Shown here: piece by piece, positions 40,138 through 50,121 of the stretch
Position numbering within the stretch: the stretch's first letter is position 1
Layout of the letters: every line of letters begins with the position of its first letter
Source of the DNA: a bacterium
GTDB lineage: Bacteria; Pseudomonadota; Alphaproteobacteria; Micavibrionales; UBA2020
DNA: 64,000 bases
Reading direction: 5' to 3'
NCBI GenBank assembly: GCA_029945425.1
Contig: JAQSDV010000002.1
Coordinates: 1,342,569-1,406,568 of the forward strand
Translations under genes and position numbers: made by a program
Notes under the pieces: generated by a model
The model's input: only the letters and a program-made list of their open reading frames with translations
Told to the model about the DNA's origin: nothing
The model's database searches: none

Positions 40138-40305
40138 ATGGCTAAAAAAGGCCCCCGCGCGCTGATCAAACTGGAAAGCCCCGATCGCGACCATTGCTAT
40201 TACACCGAGAAAAATTCGCGCAACACGACCGACAAGCTGAAGCGCAAGAAATACAACCCGCGCAAGAAAAAGCACGAGCTGTACACAGAAGGCAAAGTGA
40301 AATAA
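40138..40305 (+). CDS. rpmG: 50S ribosomal protein L33
   Basis: A 55-residue basic protein, MAKKGPRALIKLESPD at the N-terminus, with the ending KKYNPRKKKHELYTEGKVK typical of L33 of the type without zinc-binding cysteines (only one Cys, in DHCYYTEK). It is a component of the large ribosomal subunit. AAAAGGAA lies eight bases upstream of the ATG at 40138-40140. It is a single gene with its own promoter and a strong terminator. Confidence 0.93.
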   Translation: MAKKGPRALIKLESPDRDHCYYTEKNSRNTTDKLKRKKYNPRKKKHELYTEGKVK

Positions 40306-40327
40306 TCACGCCTCTCTCGACCGATTT

Positions 40328-40359
40328 AAAAAGGGCGGATCATTCGATCCGCCCTTTTT
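40328..40359 (+). terminator. Intrinsic terminator after rpmG
   Basis: GGGCGGATC and GATCCGCCC form a nine-base perfect stem with a tetraloop (ATTC), A5 on the left and T5 on the right. Confidence 0.9.
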
Positions 40360-40387
40360 CGTTTTACGTCATGATTTGCCGTGAATT

Positions 40388-41839
<1,452 letters not shown>

Positions 41840-41967
41840 GTTCTGTTTTTATTCTCGAGATGGCGTTTGGAAGGCAGCCTACATTTACCCTACAGGCAAA
41901 TATTAAAGGAAGCTTTAAGGTTGTAAAAGCCTTAAAGCACAAATACTTGCGGCCAAGACAATTAGGT

Positions 41968-42336
41968 TTATTTTTCGAGGTATTTCTGCACGGTTTTCAT
42001 GAAGTCGATGATGGAAATCGGCTTCGACACATAATCCTCGCAGCCGCCCTGCCGGATCTTTTCCTCGTCGCCCTTCATGGCGAAGGCCGTGACGGCGATG
42101 ACGGGGATGGATTTCAGGTCCTCGTCGCTTTTAAGCCATTTTGTTACATCAAGGCCCGAGACCTCGGGCAGCTGGATATCCATGACAATCAGATCAGGAC
42201 GGTGCTGGCGTGCCAGATCCATGACCTTGGTGCCGTCGCGCGTCTTGATCGTGTCATAACCATGCGCCCCCAAAAGGTCGTCGAAGAGCTTCATATTGAG
42301 CTCGTTATCTTCGACAATCATGACCTTCTTTTTCAT
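41968..42336 (-). CDS. divK: Cell-cycle response regulator DivK
   Basis: A 122-residue single-domain receiver with IVEDNE (acidic pair), [12 protein letters not shown] (phosphoacceptor Asp about 53), VTAFAMKGD and YVSKPIS (Lys about 105). The wording [26 protein letters not shown] is close to DivK of Caulobacter (alphaproteobacterial cell-cycle control through DivJ/PleC and CckA). The ATG has GGAGCACCT upstream. It is encoded immediately before pleD. Confidence 0.92.
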   Translation of the reverse strand: MKKKVMIVEDNELNMKLFDDLLGAHGYDTIKTRDGTKVMDLARQHRPDLIVMDIQLPEVSGLDVTKWLKSDEDLKSIPVIAVTAFAMKGDEEKIRQGGCEDYVSKPISIIDFMKTVQKYLEK

Positions 42337-42439
42337 AGGTGCTCCAAAATGCGCTACCGCCTGTTATACGAGGCAGAGGTTAACAAATTATTAACACCGG
42401 AGTCTAATTAAAGAAAAGCGCGGGCAGATTGCCATAACA

Positions 42440-43306
42440 TCAGTTACAGGTCTTCGGCGGCAGCTTTTCGAGGGCGAGGAGTTTCTGTTCGACCTTGAAG
42501 GCGTGATAGTCGACCAGCGACCAGCTGACGATGCCGTTGCTGTGGAGGATGAGGTCCATTTCATAGCTGGGCGACATGCCCTTTTCTTCCTTGAGCGGGA
42601 AGACCGCCATGCGCACGCGCCACGCGTCGCCGTTCACGATGTTCGCATCGATCTTGGGATTGTCGGCGGCAATTTTCTTGAGCTCGTCGGTGGAGAGTTT
42701 CTTGCCGATGAAGGCGTTGATTTCAACCGGGCCGTCGGCATCAGTGCCATCGAACATCACGGCGGTGAAAAATTTGTCGCCCGCGCGCGCATGCTTGATC
42801 ACTTCGGTCGTGTGCTGCGTCGGCAGCAGGTAGCCTTTCGGCAGGTCGAAGGACAAATCATCGGGACGCGAGAAATTGGCCTTCGCCGTACCATCGGCGT
42901 TGGGTTTCACAGCGCCGCGCAGTTGTTCGATCGTGAAGCCGTTTTCCTCGCGCTCCGACGAATAATAAAACTGGCGCGCGTCCTTTGATTCAAAGGCGAC
43001 ATAGTGGCTGGTGTTTTCGACGGGGCGGCGTTCGGGATACTGGTACTGGACGTTGAAGCGGTGGTCGGTCGTCCATGCCTCGCAATTATCGGACTGTTCG
43101 TAAAACATCTTGCCGCGGATATCGCTGATGCCCGCACCCGACTGGACCGAGGTGAGGCGGAAATCGTACAGCGCCTTATGCCCGACCAGCGCGTCATCCG
43201 ATTTCACAGATGCTGCCGGCGGCGTCACGCCTGCGGCGGCAAAGGTGGTCGCGGGCGCGGCGAGCAGGCCGATGGCGACGAGAGCATGGGTCAGGCGGAA
43301 TTGCAT
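42440..43306 (-). CDS. EipB-like periplasmic envelope protein (DUF1849)
   Basis: 288 residues with a signal peptide (HALVAIGLLAAPATTFA). The mature protein begins with SDDALVGHKALYDFRLTSVQSGAG, the family start. Two Cys, one in DNCEAW (about residue 74) and one in the last residues KTCN, correspond to the disulphide in Brucella EipB. In that organism the protein maintains the cell envelope. Length matches the family. A SD-like AAGGAC lies before the ATG. Confidence 0.88.
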   Translation of the reverse strand: MQFRLTHALVAIGLLAAPATTFAAAGVTPPAASVKSDDALVGHKALYDFRLTSVQSGAGISDIRGKMFYEQSDNCEAWTTDHRFNVQYQYPERRPVENTSHYVAFESKDARQFYYSSEREENGFTIEQLRGAVKPNADGTAKANFSRPDDLSFDLPKGYLLPTQHTTEVIKHARAGDKFFTAVMFDGTDADGPVEINAFIGKKLSTDELKKIAADNPKIDANIVNGDAWRVRMAVFPLKEEKGMSPSYEMDLILHSNGIVSWSLVDYHAFKVEQKLLALEKLPPKTCN

Positions 43307-43516
43307 ACGAATTGTCCTTGGATAGATTAAGAAATGGCTGAAATTACAGGGCGCGTCTTTCCCTTCCAGAATACACGCTTCGCATGAAGTAATGGTAAAA
43401 AGAACAAAAACAAGCCCTTATGTAAAGAAATCAACCCCAAACTCTCGCGTCCCCCGTTTGATTCGTGTTACGCTTTCTTTTACCGTTACCGCCGTATTTT
43501 TTTGTGTGTATTCGTC

Positions 43517-44203
43517 ATGGAACAAGAACTTCCCGCGATACTCCGCCCCTTAAAGGGCAAAACCGTACAGGATAACCAGCCGTCGGCCGGCGCGCGCCTC
43601 GACGATTCATGGCGCGCCAAGGGCACGACCGTCGCACTTTTAAAGAACGCCTATAACAAGATCGAAGACGCCGAGCGCGTGATCGCGGAGCAGACGCTGC
43701 GCATCCGCCAGCTGGAAGAAATGGCCGCAACCGACCCGCTGACAGGGTTGATGAACCGCCGCGGGTTCGAGAAGTTTTTTGAAGGCGAACGCGCGCGCAT
43801 CCGCCGCGGCATATCGCCGGGCGCGCTGTTCGCGCTGATCGACCTTGATAAGTTCAAGCCGCTGAACGACCGCCACGGCCATCCGGCGGGCGATGCGTGC
43901 CTGAAGATGGTGTCGGAAATCCTTGTGACATCGTTGCGCATCACCGATGGCGTGGCGCGTTTCGGCGGCGATGAATTCGCGCTGCTGCTGACGCAGACGC
44001 CCGCCGATGCCGGTATTGCGAAGATCGAGACCGTGCGCGCGGCGCTCGACAGCATGCACATGACATGGCGCAGCGAACATATCACGCTGGGCGCCAGCAT
44101 CGGCACCCTGCCCGTCTCCGCGCATAGCGAATACCTTGCGACCTATGGCGGCGTCGATTTGATGCTGGCCGCCGACAAGAAGCGGCGCAAGGCGGAGAGA
44201 TAA
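43517..44203 (+). CDS. GGDEF-domain diguanylate cyclase
   Basis: 228 residues: a short N-terminal segment (1-60) with a coiled coil, then a complete GGDEF domain with ATDPLTGLMNRRGF (about 70), LIDLDKFKPLNDRHGH (about 110), RFGGDEFALLL (about 150) and the RxxD site (RITD) five residues before it. It should make c-di-GMP and be subject to product inhibition. The N-terminal sensor, if any, is unknown. The ATG at 43517 is preferred; one at 43502 lies only five codons upstream. The ribosome binding site is weak. Confidence 0.87.
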   Translation: MEQELPAILRPLKGKTVQDNQPSAGARLDDSWRAKGTTVALLKNAYNKIEDAERVIAEQTLRIRQLEEMAATDPLTGLMNRRGFEKFFEGERARIRRGISPGALFALIDLDKFKPLNDRHGHPAGDACLKMVSEILVTSLRITDGVARFGGDEFALLLTQTPADAGIAKIETVRAALDSMHMTWRSEHITLGASIGTLPVSAHSEYLATYGGVDLMLAADKKRRKAER

Positions 44204-44220
44204 TCCAGAAATCGGGCGGT

Positions 44221-44598
44221 TTACTGCACGGGCTTCATGAGGGGGCCGTGCGTGTCCACTTCCTGCTGGCTGAGATTGCCGTCGTGGTCGCTGTCCATCG
44301 TGGTGAACAGGCTTTCGGTCAGTCCCTGCTTTTCAAATTCTTCCTTGCTCACCTGCCCGTTCGCATCGGCGTCAAGGCCCTGGAAGGTGACGGTCGTCAG
44401 GCCCATTTCGGGCGTCACCGGACGGTTTTCCGGCACCGCGTTGAGGGTGTCGTCGATGAGCATCGCACCCATTTCCATTTCGGAGAGCGCGTTGTAACGC
44501 ATCGAGGTTTTTTCGAGCGTCGCCCCGTGGGCTATGGCCGGCAGCGCCAGCAGCATCAGGATGGTCGAACCCAGTGCGATAAAACGGTCTGCATTCAT
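44221..44598 (-). CDS. Exported EF-hand protein
   Basis: 125 residues with a signal peptide (ALGSTILMLLALPAIAHG). Two EF-hand loops lie near the C-terminus: DADANGQVSKEEF (about 76) and DSDHDGNLSQQEV (about 101), each with acidic residues at the metal positions, so it may bind calcium in the periplasm. GGAGGGG lies eight bases before the ATG and is inside one arm of an inverted repeat (44603-44655). Confidence 0.82.
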   Translation of the reverse strand: MNADRFIALGSTILMLLALPAIAHGATLEKTSMRYNALSEMEMGAMLIDDTLNAVPENRPVTPEMGLTTVTFQGLDADANGQVSKEEFEKQGLTESLFTTMDSDHDGNLSQQEVDTHGPLMKPVQ

Positions 44599-44602
44599 GG
44601 CG

Positions 44603-44655
44603 ATTCCCCTCCGGCTGGAATACGTTATTACAATTAACGCCAGCGGGAGGGGAAT
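44603..44655 (-). promoter_or_regulatory. Inverted repeat that includes a ribosome binding site
   Basis: ATTCCCCTCCGGCTGG (44603-44618) pairs with CCAGCGGGAGGGGAAT (44640-44655) over 15 of 16 bases. The ribosome binding site of the EF-hand gene (GGAGGGG on the minus strand) is in one arm. Read-through from the upstream HAD gene would fold it away. Confidence 0.5.
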
Positions 44656-44663
44656 AGTTCCGG

Positions 44664-45773
44664 TTATTTATGGGCGGACGGCGGGCGCTTCATCGGCAGG
44701 ATGCGGCGCGTGGGCGTGCGGTGCGCTTTTACCGCGTCCTTCAGCTGTTGCAGCGTGTCTGCGAAATCGCCGGTGTGCAGGATCGCGATGCCGCCCGCGT
44801 TCTGCCACGCGGTTACGTTTTTCTGCCGGTCGTCGATCAGGATGTTGTTCGGGCGCGCCAGCAATTCCTTGTCGCCGGAGCGCGCGACGATGATGTCGAG
44901 CAGCGCGAATTTTTTCGATTCAGGGCGGAAACCCATCGTCCATTCGGCAGCGCCTTCGAAACTGTCGGGGATCGGCACGGGGCCGGTCAGGAAACGCACC
45001 TGCGATTTGCCGGTCACGGTGTCCTTCACCGCTTCCTTGACGTCTTCATAAAACTGTTTCGCGCCCTTGAAGGCCGGAATGGTTTTCCACCAGTTGCCGG
45101 TCAGCTGCGTCCATTTCGTCTTGCCCTTGGCGTCGATTTTATTTTCGGTTTCGAGATGCGTCTGGAAATCGGCCAGCACGCCGTTGGTGCCGATGAAAAC
45201 TTTCAGGGTTTTATAATCATCGACCACGGGCGGCGGGGGCGGCAGGGACGGATCGTTCTCGCGGCTGAATTTTTCCATCGCGGCGTCCACGCGTTTCAGC
45301 GTATCGGCGTAATCGCCGGTATGCAGGATGCCGATACCGCCGGCATGCACCCATTCATCGATGTTTTTCTGGCGGTCGTCGACCAGAATATGGTGCGGGC
45401 GGGCGAGCAGGTTTTTATCTTCCGCTTTCGCAATCACCAGATCCAGCAGGCCGAAGCGCGATTTGCGGAATTCCTTCACCCATTCCGCCTTGCCGCGGAA
45501 ACAATCGGCGTTCAGGATCGGCGCGGTCAGCATGCGCGTGCGGCCGCGGGCGCGGAGCGCGTCATAGAATTCTTTCGCGCCTTCATAGGCGGGCATGGTT
45601 TCCCACCATTTGCGGTCCAGTTCTTCCCATTTCGGCTGGCCTTTTTCGTTGAACTTGCCGTGCTTCTTTGCATGGCCGTCGAAATCGGTCAGAACGCCAT
45701 CGAGGTCGGAGAACAGCTGGAATTCGATGCCGTCTTTTTTCGCGGCGGCGTTGAAGGGTTTTTTGCGGCTCAT
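44664..45773 (-). CDS. Tandem HAD-like phosphatase, second domain degenerate
   Basis: 369 residues built from two related halves of about 155 residues. Half 1 starts FSDLDGVLTDFDGH (about 20), half 2 IGTNGVLADFQTH (about 194); both later share ARPHHILVDDRQKN and ARPNNILIDDRQKN, GGIGILHTGDYADTL and GGIAILHTGDFADTL. The catalytic DxDG of HAD enzymes is present in half 1 only. The linker is Pro-rich (LPPPPPVVDD). The fold resembles 5'-nucleotidase-type HADs. It is coupled to the ankyrin gene upstream by a four-base overlap. Confidence 0.82.
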   Translation of the reverse strand: MSRKKPFNAAAKKDGIEFQLFSDLDGVLTDFDGHAKKHGKFNEKGQPKWEELDRKWWETMPAYEGAKEFYDALRARGRTRMLTAPILNADCFRGKAEWVKEFRKSRFGLLDLVIAKAEDKNLLARPHHILVDDRQKNIDEWVHAGGIGILHTGDYADTLKRVDAAMEKFSRENDPSLPPPPPVVDDYKTLKVFIGTNGVLADFQTHLETENKIDAKGKTKWTQLTGNWWKTIPAFKGAKQFYEDVKEAVKDTVTGKSQVRFLTGPVPIPDSFEGAAEWTMGFRPESKKFALLDIIVARSGDKELLARPNNILIDDRQKNVTAWQNAGGIAILHTGDFADTLQQLKDAVKAHRTPTRRILPMKRPPSAHK

Positions 45774-46702
45774 GGCTGCACCGCCGGTTTCGGTGCGGGT
45801 GCCACAGGTTTTTGCTCAACCGGCGGCTTCAGCGCGGCCAGTTGCTTGACCGCTTCATCGACCGCAGGCTTGTCGGCTGCCGTCAGCGGGCGCACGACCG
45901 TTTCATCGCGGCCGGTTTCGAAATTGTGGGTGATCGTCGTCAGGCGCGCGGTGCGGGTGTTGAACACTTGCGTCAACCGGTAGCCAAGATCGCGCATGAT
46001 GCTGACATTCGCCACTTCATCGGCATCGGCCAGTTTCTGCCATGTCGCGACTTTCGCATCGCCATGATCCTGCAGCGTGCGGAGCGCCGTCCATTGCTGG
46101 CCTTCTTGCGCGATATCGGCAAGGCTCCTGCCTTCGGTATCAAGGCGGTCGGTGCGCGCGCCTTTTTCCAGCAGCAAAGTCATCGTGGCCACATCGCCGT
46201 TACGGGTCGCGTAGCTGAGGGGCGACCAGCCGTATTTGTTAAAGGTGTCGACAGCCGCTCCCTTCTCCACCAGCAGCGCGATCAGCGGCAGGTTGCGGGC
46301 GGCGACGGCGCGGGAGAATGCGGTGTTGCCGCGGTCGCCCTTGGTGTTCAGCTTCGCGCCCGCATCAATCAGCGCGGTCATGATTTCCAAATTGCCTTTT
46401 TGCGCGGCTTCGGTGAACGGTGTTTCGTCGCTATAGCCGATTTTCTTGTTCGGGTCGGCCTTGGCTGCCAGCAGCGCCTTGACCATCGGGGCGTTATCCG
46501 CGTCGATCGCGTAGAGCAGCGGGCTGTCGATATCCCAGCTGCGGCCGCCCGAGGACGGGTTCGCGCCATCGGCCATCGCGGCCAGCGCCTTCGCCATATC
46601 GTCTTTCTTGACCGCTTCCAGCAGGCGCGCATCGAGCGCTTGCTGCGTGGTAAGGTATTTTTTGACGGCTTTGAGGGCGGTTTTGGCTTTGCTGAAATCC
46701 AT
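45770..46702 (-). CDS. Ankyrin-repeat protein
   Basis: 310 residues, without a signal peptide. Five or six ankyrin repeats run from about residue 30 to 205 (for example ENAPMVKALLAAKADPNKK-type, GNLEIMTALIDAGAKLNTKGD, NLPLIALLVEKGAAVDTFNKYGW, GDVATMTLLLEKGARTDRLD). The C-terminus (205-310) is helical with a Pro/Lys tail. The role is protein binding. The ATG follows AGGAG. It is the first gene of an operon with the HAD protein. Confidence 0.83.
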   Translation of the reverse strand: MDFSKAKTALKAVKKYLTTQQALDARLLEAVKKDDMAKALAAMADGANPSSGGRSWDIDSPLLYAIDADNAPMVKALLAAKADPNKKIGYSDETPFTEAAQKGNLEIMTALIDAGAKLNTKGDRGNTAFSRAVAARNLPLIALLVEKGAAVDTFNKYGWSPLSYATRNGDVATMTLLLEKGARTDRLDTEGRSLADIAQEGQQWTALRTLQDHGDAKVATWQKLADADEVANVSIMRDLGYRLTQVFNTRTARLTTITHNFETGRDETVVRPLTAADKPAVDEAVKQLAALKPPVEQKPVAPAPKPAVQP

Positions 46703-46789
46703 GAGGCGGCTCCTGTTATTCGAAGCCGCACTCTAGGAAGTTCAACGCGTTATGTCAATTCATTTTGGAAATAAGAATTGCTGGCTATT

Positions 46790-46978
46790 TCAATGGGATA
46801 AAGGGGGCGGCAGCGGCGCATCGGGATGGGGCATGCCCGCCTGGCTGATCGCCATGTCGCTGTCATCGATATCTTCCATCTCGCCGAGGAAATGAACCCA
46901 GCCGCCTTCGTCGAATTCCCACGCGGAAATGCCAAGCGGTTGCAATTTATCGGCGAATTCAGGGCGTTGTTCGGGCAT
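46790..46978 (-). CDS. Small acidic protein
   Basis: 62 residues. The ATG at 46976-46978 has GGAGG five bases upstream, which supports translation despite its size; an ORF start 69 bases upstream does not. The peptide is acidic (GEMEDIDDSDM), with Trp residues in AWEFDEGGW, and ends PLPPPLSH. No family recognised. Confidence 0.6.
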   Translation of the reverse strand: MPEQRPEFADKLQPLGISAWEFDEGGWVHFLGEMEDIDDSDMAISQAGMPHPDAPLPPPLSH

Positions 46979-47036
46979 GTCGGCCTCCGTTTGAGATGGT
47001 CTTATATGACCAATCCGCGAAAGCCCGCGATGTTCC

Positions 47037-48332
47037 CTACCCCACACTTATATGGTCGCGCGCGCGCCACCACCAATAGACCAGCTGCGCCACATAGCGG
47101 CCCATCTTGCCGCCCGCATAGCCCAGACCGAACGGCTCGAACGCCTTATAGGTGTCATCCCCGCCTGCAATCGCGGATGCGATGACTTCGCCCGCAACGG
47201 TCGTGGGAGATATGCCATGGCCGCCGAAGCCGGTCGCGTACCAATACCCCGGCTCGATCTGCCCCAGTTGCGGCATTTTATGCGGGGCATAAGCCAGCAG
47301 GCCCGCCCATGAATATTCAGGCTCCGCCACGCCCTTCAACTGCGGATAGACTTTATGCATGTCATCCAGCATCATGCCCGCGATATCCTTCGGCTTTGAC
47401 CACAGCGCGACACGCCCGCCCCACAGCACGCGCCCGCCATCAAGGCGGCGGTAGTAATCGGAGCAGAACCGCATATCGGAAATCGCATGGCGCGTGTTGA
47501 TCGATCCCGCAAGCGCGGCATCATCCATCGGCTTCGTGACCATGATATAGGTCTGCACGGGGAAGGACGCGTTTTTAAGTTTCTTGTCGAGGTCGTCGAT
47601 ATAGACCGACCCCGCCAGCACGATATGTTCGCAGCGCACGGAGCCGTTTTTGGTTTCCGCGACCCAGCCCGATCCATTTTTGGTGCCGTTCTTGACGATT
47701 TTCAGCACGGGCGAATTTTCGAACACGCGGCCGGTTTTGGATTCAAGGGCGGCGGCAAGGCCGTGGACATAGCGCAAGGGGTGGAACTGGTAATCCGCAT
47801 CCGAATAGACCGCGCCGTAATATTTATCGGTCTTGCAATGTTCCCGCACCTTGTCGCGCGGCCAGAATTCGAAGCCGGTGTTGAAATTGTCGTTCGATTT
47901 TTTGACGTAGTCTTTCAGCTCGGCATCATTGTCGCGCCACGACGCGGTCATCACGCCCGCAATCACGGGGCCGCAATCGATGTTGTAACCGTCGATGCGC
48001 TTGCGGATCAATCCGCGGGCGTTCTGCGTCAGCGTGATGATCTGCCGCGCTTTTTCCAGCCCCAGCTTTTTCAACAGGTAATCTTCATCCGCCGCATACC
48101 CTTTGGCGACAAAGCCTGCATTCCGGCCCGATGATCCCCAGCCGATACGTTTTGATTCCAGCACCACCACGCGTTTCCCGCGCTCGGCAAGGCTGAGCGC
48201 GGTGTTCAGGCCCGCGAAACCGCCACCCACCACACAGACATCGACATTCAGCTGCCCTGTCAATGTCGGGTAGGTTTTTTCACGCCCCAAGGTATCGGCG
48301 TAATAGGTGTCGATATAACCGGAATAGCTCAT
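47037..48332 (-). CDS. FAD-dependent amine/amino-acid oxidase (DAO family)
   Basis: 431 residues. The dinucleotide motif VDVCVVGGGFAGLNTA (about 30) and IGWGSSGRNAGF (about 64) mark the DAO family, with gamma-glutamylputrescine oxidase-like wording. The C-terminal GYWYATGFGGHGISPTTVAGE (about 370) completes the FAD fold. Substrate is not determined; polyamine derivatives are one option. The start has a TGGGCAG tract upstream but no perfect site. It is alone. Confidence 0.85.
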   Translation of the reverse strand: MSYSGYIDTYYADTLGREKTYPTLTGQLNVDVCVVGGGFAGLNTALSLAERGKRVVVLESKRIGWGSSGRNAGFVAKGYAADEDYLLKKLGLEKARQIITLTQNARGLIRKRIDGYNIDCGPVIAGVMTASWRDNDAELKDYVKKSNDNFNTGFEFWPRDKVREHCKTDKYYGAVYSDADYQFHPLRYVHGLAAALESKTGRVFENSPVLKIVKNGTKNGSGWVAETKNGSVRCEHIVLAGSVYIDDLDKKLKNASFPVQTYIMVTKPMDDAALAGSINTRHAISDMRFCSDYYRRLDGGRVLWGGRVALWSKPKDIAGMMLDDMHKVYPQLKGVAEPEYSWAGLLAYAPHKMPQLGQIEPGYWYATGFGGHGISPTTVAGEVIASAIAGGDDTYKAFEPFGLGYAGGKMGRYVAQLVYWWWRARDHISVG

Positions 48333-48357
48333 CTGCCCAAACTCGCTTGCCCTAAAA

Positions 48358-49446
48358 TTATTTAAACGTCACCAGATAACAGCGTGATGCCTCGCCGCGA
48401 ATTTTGACGGTGAAGGCTTCTTCGTATTTCAATTCACGGTGCGCCTGCATCGCCGTTTTAAATGCGGGAACGTCGGAGGTCAGCAACACGGCGCGGAATG
48501 CCGGTTTCTTCGCCAATCGCACCATTTCCTTGACGATTGCGGTATAGAGCCCCGGATTATCCTCTTTCTTGCCGAACTGCTTGCCGAAGGGCAGGTTCGC
48601 CATCACAAGGTCGATCGTGGCGTCGGGACGGCCGGTCAGCGTGCCGTCGCCTGTGAAGGCTTCTGCCTGCGGAATCTTGCGGATGTTGTCGCGCGCGGCC
48701 TTGATCGCTTCGGGGTCGAGGTCGAACCCCGTCACCTTGCCGATTTTCGACTGCAGCCCGTAAATTTCCGCCAGCAGCGTGCCGCTGCCGCAGCAGGGAT
48801 CGAGCATCGCTTCGTTTTCCTGCGGCTTGGCGATAAAGGCCATGGCGGCGGCAATCGTCGGCGGCAGGCTGCCTTCGCGTTCATGGCGGCGCAAGTAACG
48901 CGACCATGCATTGTCTTCGCGCGCCGTTTCGCGCACGAGGTAGAATTTTTCATCGACGACGAACAGCCACAGCATCTCGCCTTCCTCGGCCAGATACACG
49001 CCGCGCTGCTGCAATTCACGGCTGAAAAACCGTTCCATGTCGCGGCGGTCGAAATGGCGGCCATCGGCGGTGACGGCGAGTTTCAAGGGGCTCGTGACGC
49101 GGCGCAGCTCGTCCGCCGCGCGGTCGAGCATCGTGGGCGAAATCTTGAACTGGCCGTGCATCACGCAATCGCCCGCGTCTTCCGCAATGCGCATCTGCGC
49201 AATGTTTTCGGGCGATGCAACGTTTTTCAGGAACAGCAGGTCATGGTTGCGCTGGAAAATTTCCGTCGGGCGCGCGCCACGCTCCATCAATTTGCGGAAT
49301 TTCATTTCATGCTGCAGCAGGTGCGACAGGCCGGGTGCGCAACGCAGCACGACGGGCAGCGCGGAAGGCTTGCTCTTTTTCGGCGCGGGTTTCAACGGCG
49401 CATTTGCGGGCGGGCGGTGGGTCGATTTGCGGATTTCGCGTTTCAT
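48358..49446 (-). CDS. Putative RNA N-methyltransferase (UPF0020/THUMP-type)
   Basis: 362 residues. The N-terminal 180 residues resemble an RNA-binding region. The methyltransferase domain has DPCCGSGTLLAEI (about 213), VTGFDLDPEAI (about 233) and the catalytic MANLPFGKQFG (about 278, [ND]PPF-like with LPF), the pattern of the RlmL/Trm14 group. It should modify RNA guanine or adenine. A four-base overlap with the upstream DUF218 gene (ATGA at 49443-49446) shows translational coupling. Confidence 0.8.
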   Translation of the reverse strand: MKREIRKSTHRPPANAPLKPAPKKSKPSALPVVLRCAPGLSHLLQHEMKFRKLMERGARPTEIFQRNHDLLFLKNVASPENIAQMRIAEDAGDCVMHGQFKISPTMLDRAADELRRVTSPLKLAVTADGRHFDRRDMERFFSRELQQRGVYLAEEGEMLWLFVVDEKFYLVRETAREDNAWSRYLRRHEREGSLPPTIAAAMAFIAKPQENEAMLDPCCGSGTLLAEIYGLQSKIGKVTGFDLDPEAIKAARDNIRKIPQAEAFTGDGTLTGRPDATIDLVMANLPFGKQFGKKEDNPGLYTAIVKEMVRLAKKPAFRAVLLTSDVPAFKTAMQAHRELKYEEAFTVKIRGEASRCYLVTFK

Positions 49447-50087
49447 GGTTTTGCTTCCGGGGGTTTTGCACCTTTGGGCGGCGGACAGTTCGTGATGTCC
49501 CGCTTGACCTTCGCCATATCGATTTCACGGATAAAGCCGCGTTTTTTATACGGCGCGACCTTGTTGAATTCTTTTAAGACCGCGCGGCGGAACGTGGGAT
49601 GCGTATGCCATTCGTCGCGGCTGACGGGATAGTAATTGGGCGCGGTGAACATCTTGGTGACAGACGGCCAGTGCTGTTCCAGCGTCATCAGGAAGCGGCG
49701 GGAACCGTGGATCTGCCCGATGCCCAGCACGGATGAAATGTTTTGCAAGCCCTTGGTTTTATCGAGAAGCGCCATCGAATACTTCACATTTTCGCCGGTG
49801 TTCGTCGCCTTGTCCTCGATCAGGATAATGTCGTCGGGCACGCCGCGCGCGACCAGCACATCGCGCATCTGTTTTGCCTCCATGACGCCCTTCGACGTGG
49901 ATGGCGCGCCTGAGACGACGATCAGGCCGAAATATCCCTGATGGTAAAGGTCTGCCGCGTGGTTGGCGATGTCATCCGCATGTTCGCCGCCGAACAGCAA
50001 CGCCACATCCGCCCGCGCAATCGGCGTTTCGACGAGCATGTAATCGCCGACAACCTTCAGGAATGCTGCGGTGAGGTCTTTTTTCAA
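49443..50087 (-). CDS. DUF218 (YdcF/ElyC-like) protein
   Basis: 214 residues without a membrane segment. Family blocks: ADVALLFGGEHADDIANHAADLYHQGYFGLIVVSG (about 25), SKGVMEAKQMRDVLVARGVPDDIILIEDKATNTGENV (about 65-100) and IGQIHGSRRFLMTLEQHWP (about 125). The EDKATNT segment matches the ExxSxxT motif of DUF218. Homologues act in envelope or polysaccharide metabolism, the exact activity is unsettled. It is the first gene of a pair with the RNA methyltransferase. Confidence 0.82.
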   Translation of the reverse strand: MKKDLTAAFLKVVGDYMLVETPIARADVALLFGGEHADDIANHAADLYHQGYFGLIVVSGAPSTSKGVMEAKQMRDVLVARGVPDDIILIEDKATNTGENVKYSMALLDKTKGLQNISSVLGIGQIHGSRRFLMTLEQHWPSVTKMFTAPNYYPVSRDEWHTHPTFRRAVLKEFNKVAPYKKRGFIREIDMAKVKRDITNCPPPKGAKPPEAKP

Positions 50088-50121
50088 TGAAGTACCTCCT
50101 CCGCCCTAAAACAACAATCCG

